Positions 63,344 through 64,000 of a DNA stretch of 64,000 nt are shown here, piece after piece (positions within the stretch are counted from its first letter, which is position 1; each line of letters opens with the position of its first letter). This DNA comes from Bacteroides rodentium JCM 16496 (lineage in GTDB: Bacteria > Bacteroidota > Bacteroidia > Bacteroidales > Bacteroidaceae). Under the pieces are notes generated by a model, which was not told where the DNA came from, searched no databases, and saw only the letters and a list, made by a program, of their open reading frames with translations. The DNA lies in contig NZ_BAKJ01000023.1 in NCBI RefSeq assembly GCF_000614125.1, positions 1 to 64,000 of the forward strand. The letters run 5' to 3'. Both the position numbers and the translations under genes were made by a program.

Positions 63344-64000
63344 TTCACTTTAAGTTCATTGATGGCTCTGGCTCTCACGATGTCCTCGCTTTCCACGGTG
63401 AAGGTCTGGTGTCTGCCACCGCTTTTCTCGTGCATCTCCACCACCAGCACCTTGTCCGAGGGGATGGTGAACTTGTCAAAGGTAAAGACGGTACGTTCCT
63501 CCTTTTTCCCTGCAACCATAGTGGCATAGTTGTAAGCCTGAGCGGGAAAATGACCTGCTCCTGAATGGCTGTACGCTTCAGCACCTTCTTGTCCACAATC
63601 TTGAAAGTCACGAAATCCACCTCGAAAGGCACATTGGACGAGTTCTTTATCTGCGTGTGGAAATAAAGCAGGCCGTTATGGGTATAAAGCCCGCGCAAGA
63701 GATACTGGATGCCGAAAGCCTTGCTGCCGACATGCTTGATATGGCGTCTGTTCTCCTTATGGATGCTCCTGTTAATCAACTGCACGAGTTTGGGCGATTC
63801 GCAGCCCAACTCCTGCAAATAGATGTCAAGGGCGTTGTTCGGGCGGTTCACCTTACTGCCGTCATGGATAAAGTCTTTCATCTCCACATTGAGCAATAGC
63901 GGCTCATCTGAATATTTGACATTGAAGGTGTAGAAACTGCCGCTTTCGGTGATGACCGACATATTAGTCTCGTCACGGAAATCCTTTACCGTAGCCTTCA
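63340..64000 (-). CDS. traN: conjugation protein TraN (5' end beyond the window; frameshifted)
   Basis: The sequence stays open to the right edge (KATVKDFRDETNMSVITES...), so the start of the gene is outside. The visible part matches TraN of CTnDOT-type elements (FIHDGSKVNRPNNALDIYLQELGC, AFGIQYLLRGLYTHNGLLYFHTQIKN). The frame breaks at about 63538; adding one G gives FPLRAYNYATMVAGKKEERT and continues to VRARAINELKVK. It is thought to be a component of the secretion channel, with VirB9-like features. Confidence 0.85.

Noticed and set aside
1..64000. tRNA or rRNA genes, including a tRNA as the insertion target
   Set aside because: No cloverleaf or rRNA sequence was recognised; the 26-kb element uses the dnaK end instead.

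Overview
The window looks like a Bacteroides-type chromosome. Many genes carry the Bacteroidetes -7 box TAnnTTTG, and the core genes (recA, dnaK, a META-domain lipoprotein, the BtuB/BtuG B12 system) and the two mobile elements (NBU-like mobilization genes, CTnDOT-type traNOPQ) all match that order. No rRNA, tRNA or CRISPR array was found.

Layout. (1) 1-10.7 kb is core chromosome: an XRE-type regulator, an ECF sigma/anti-sigma/DUF4252 cluster, a saccharopine-dehydrogenase-like gene with bcp and recA, a META lipoprotein, a Crp/Fnr regulator, a MATE exporter and dnaK. (2) 10,695-36,893 is an integrative mobilizable element (about 26.2 kb) inserted at the 3' end of dnaK and bounded by a 20-bp direct repeat. 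Its left third holds a tyrosine integrase, HTH proteins, replication-type genes (DUF3987, DUF6371) and a MobC/relaxase pair. The right two thirds are leftward-transcribed, AT-rich cargo: a PIF1-like helicase operon, a WYL regulator, two large P-loop ATPases, a zinc-ribbon protein, an XRE regulator and an IetAS-like subtilase/AAA+ ATPase pair. (3) 36.9-47.0 kb is chromosome again: an AlbA/Schlafen-type protein, a HAD-thioesterase fusion, and a cobalamin riboswitch followed by btuB, btuG, btuF and btuC, then a carboxypeptidase-regulatory-like protein. (4) About 47.2-64 kb is the distal part of a CTnDOT-type conjugative transposon. It has plus-strand accessory genes (DUF4121, a methylase-helicase, a J-domain protein, DUF4120, DUF3871) and the minus-strand end of the tra operon (traN, traO, traP, traQ and a lysozyme-like gene). 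It runs off the right edge.

Three observations stand out. First, the cargo contains a coherent mini-regulon: three promoters each have a 27-bp palindrome (ATTGGTTCC-N9-GGAACCAAT type) placed 39-40 bp upstream of the -7 box. They drive a 42-aa membrane peptide, a basic protein, and an operon of two paralogous small proteins plus a PIF1-like helicase. All lie directly next to a WYL regulator that closes a five-gene ATPase operon. Second, the conjugative transposon carries three copies of a roughly 180-nt element whose arms differ in sequence but stay complementary, so it is probably a structured RNA family. Third, the element replaces the displaced dnaK terminator with one of its own.

Caution: at least 13 apparent single-base deletions, mostly in short runs of one base, break otherwise intact genes, recA and dnaK-neighbour genes included. 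Restoring one base in each gives a full-length protein. This pattern looks like sequencing or assembly error, not gene decay. The affected genes are therefore listed as CDS with the break noted.
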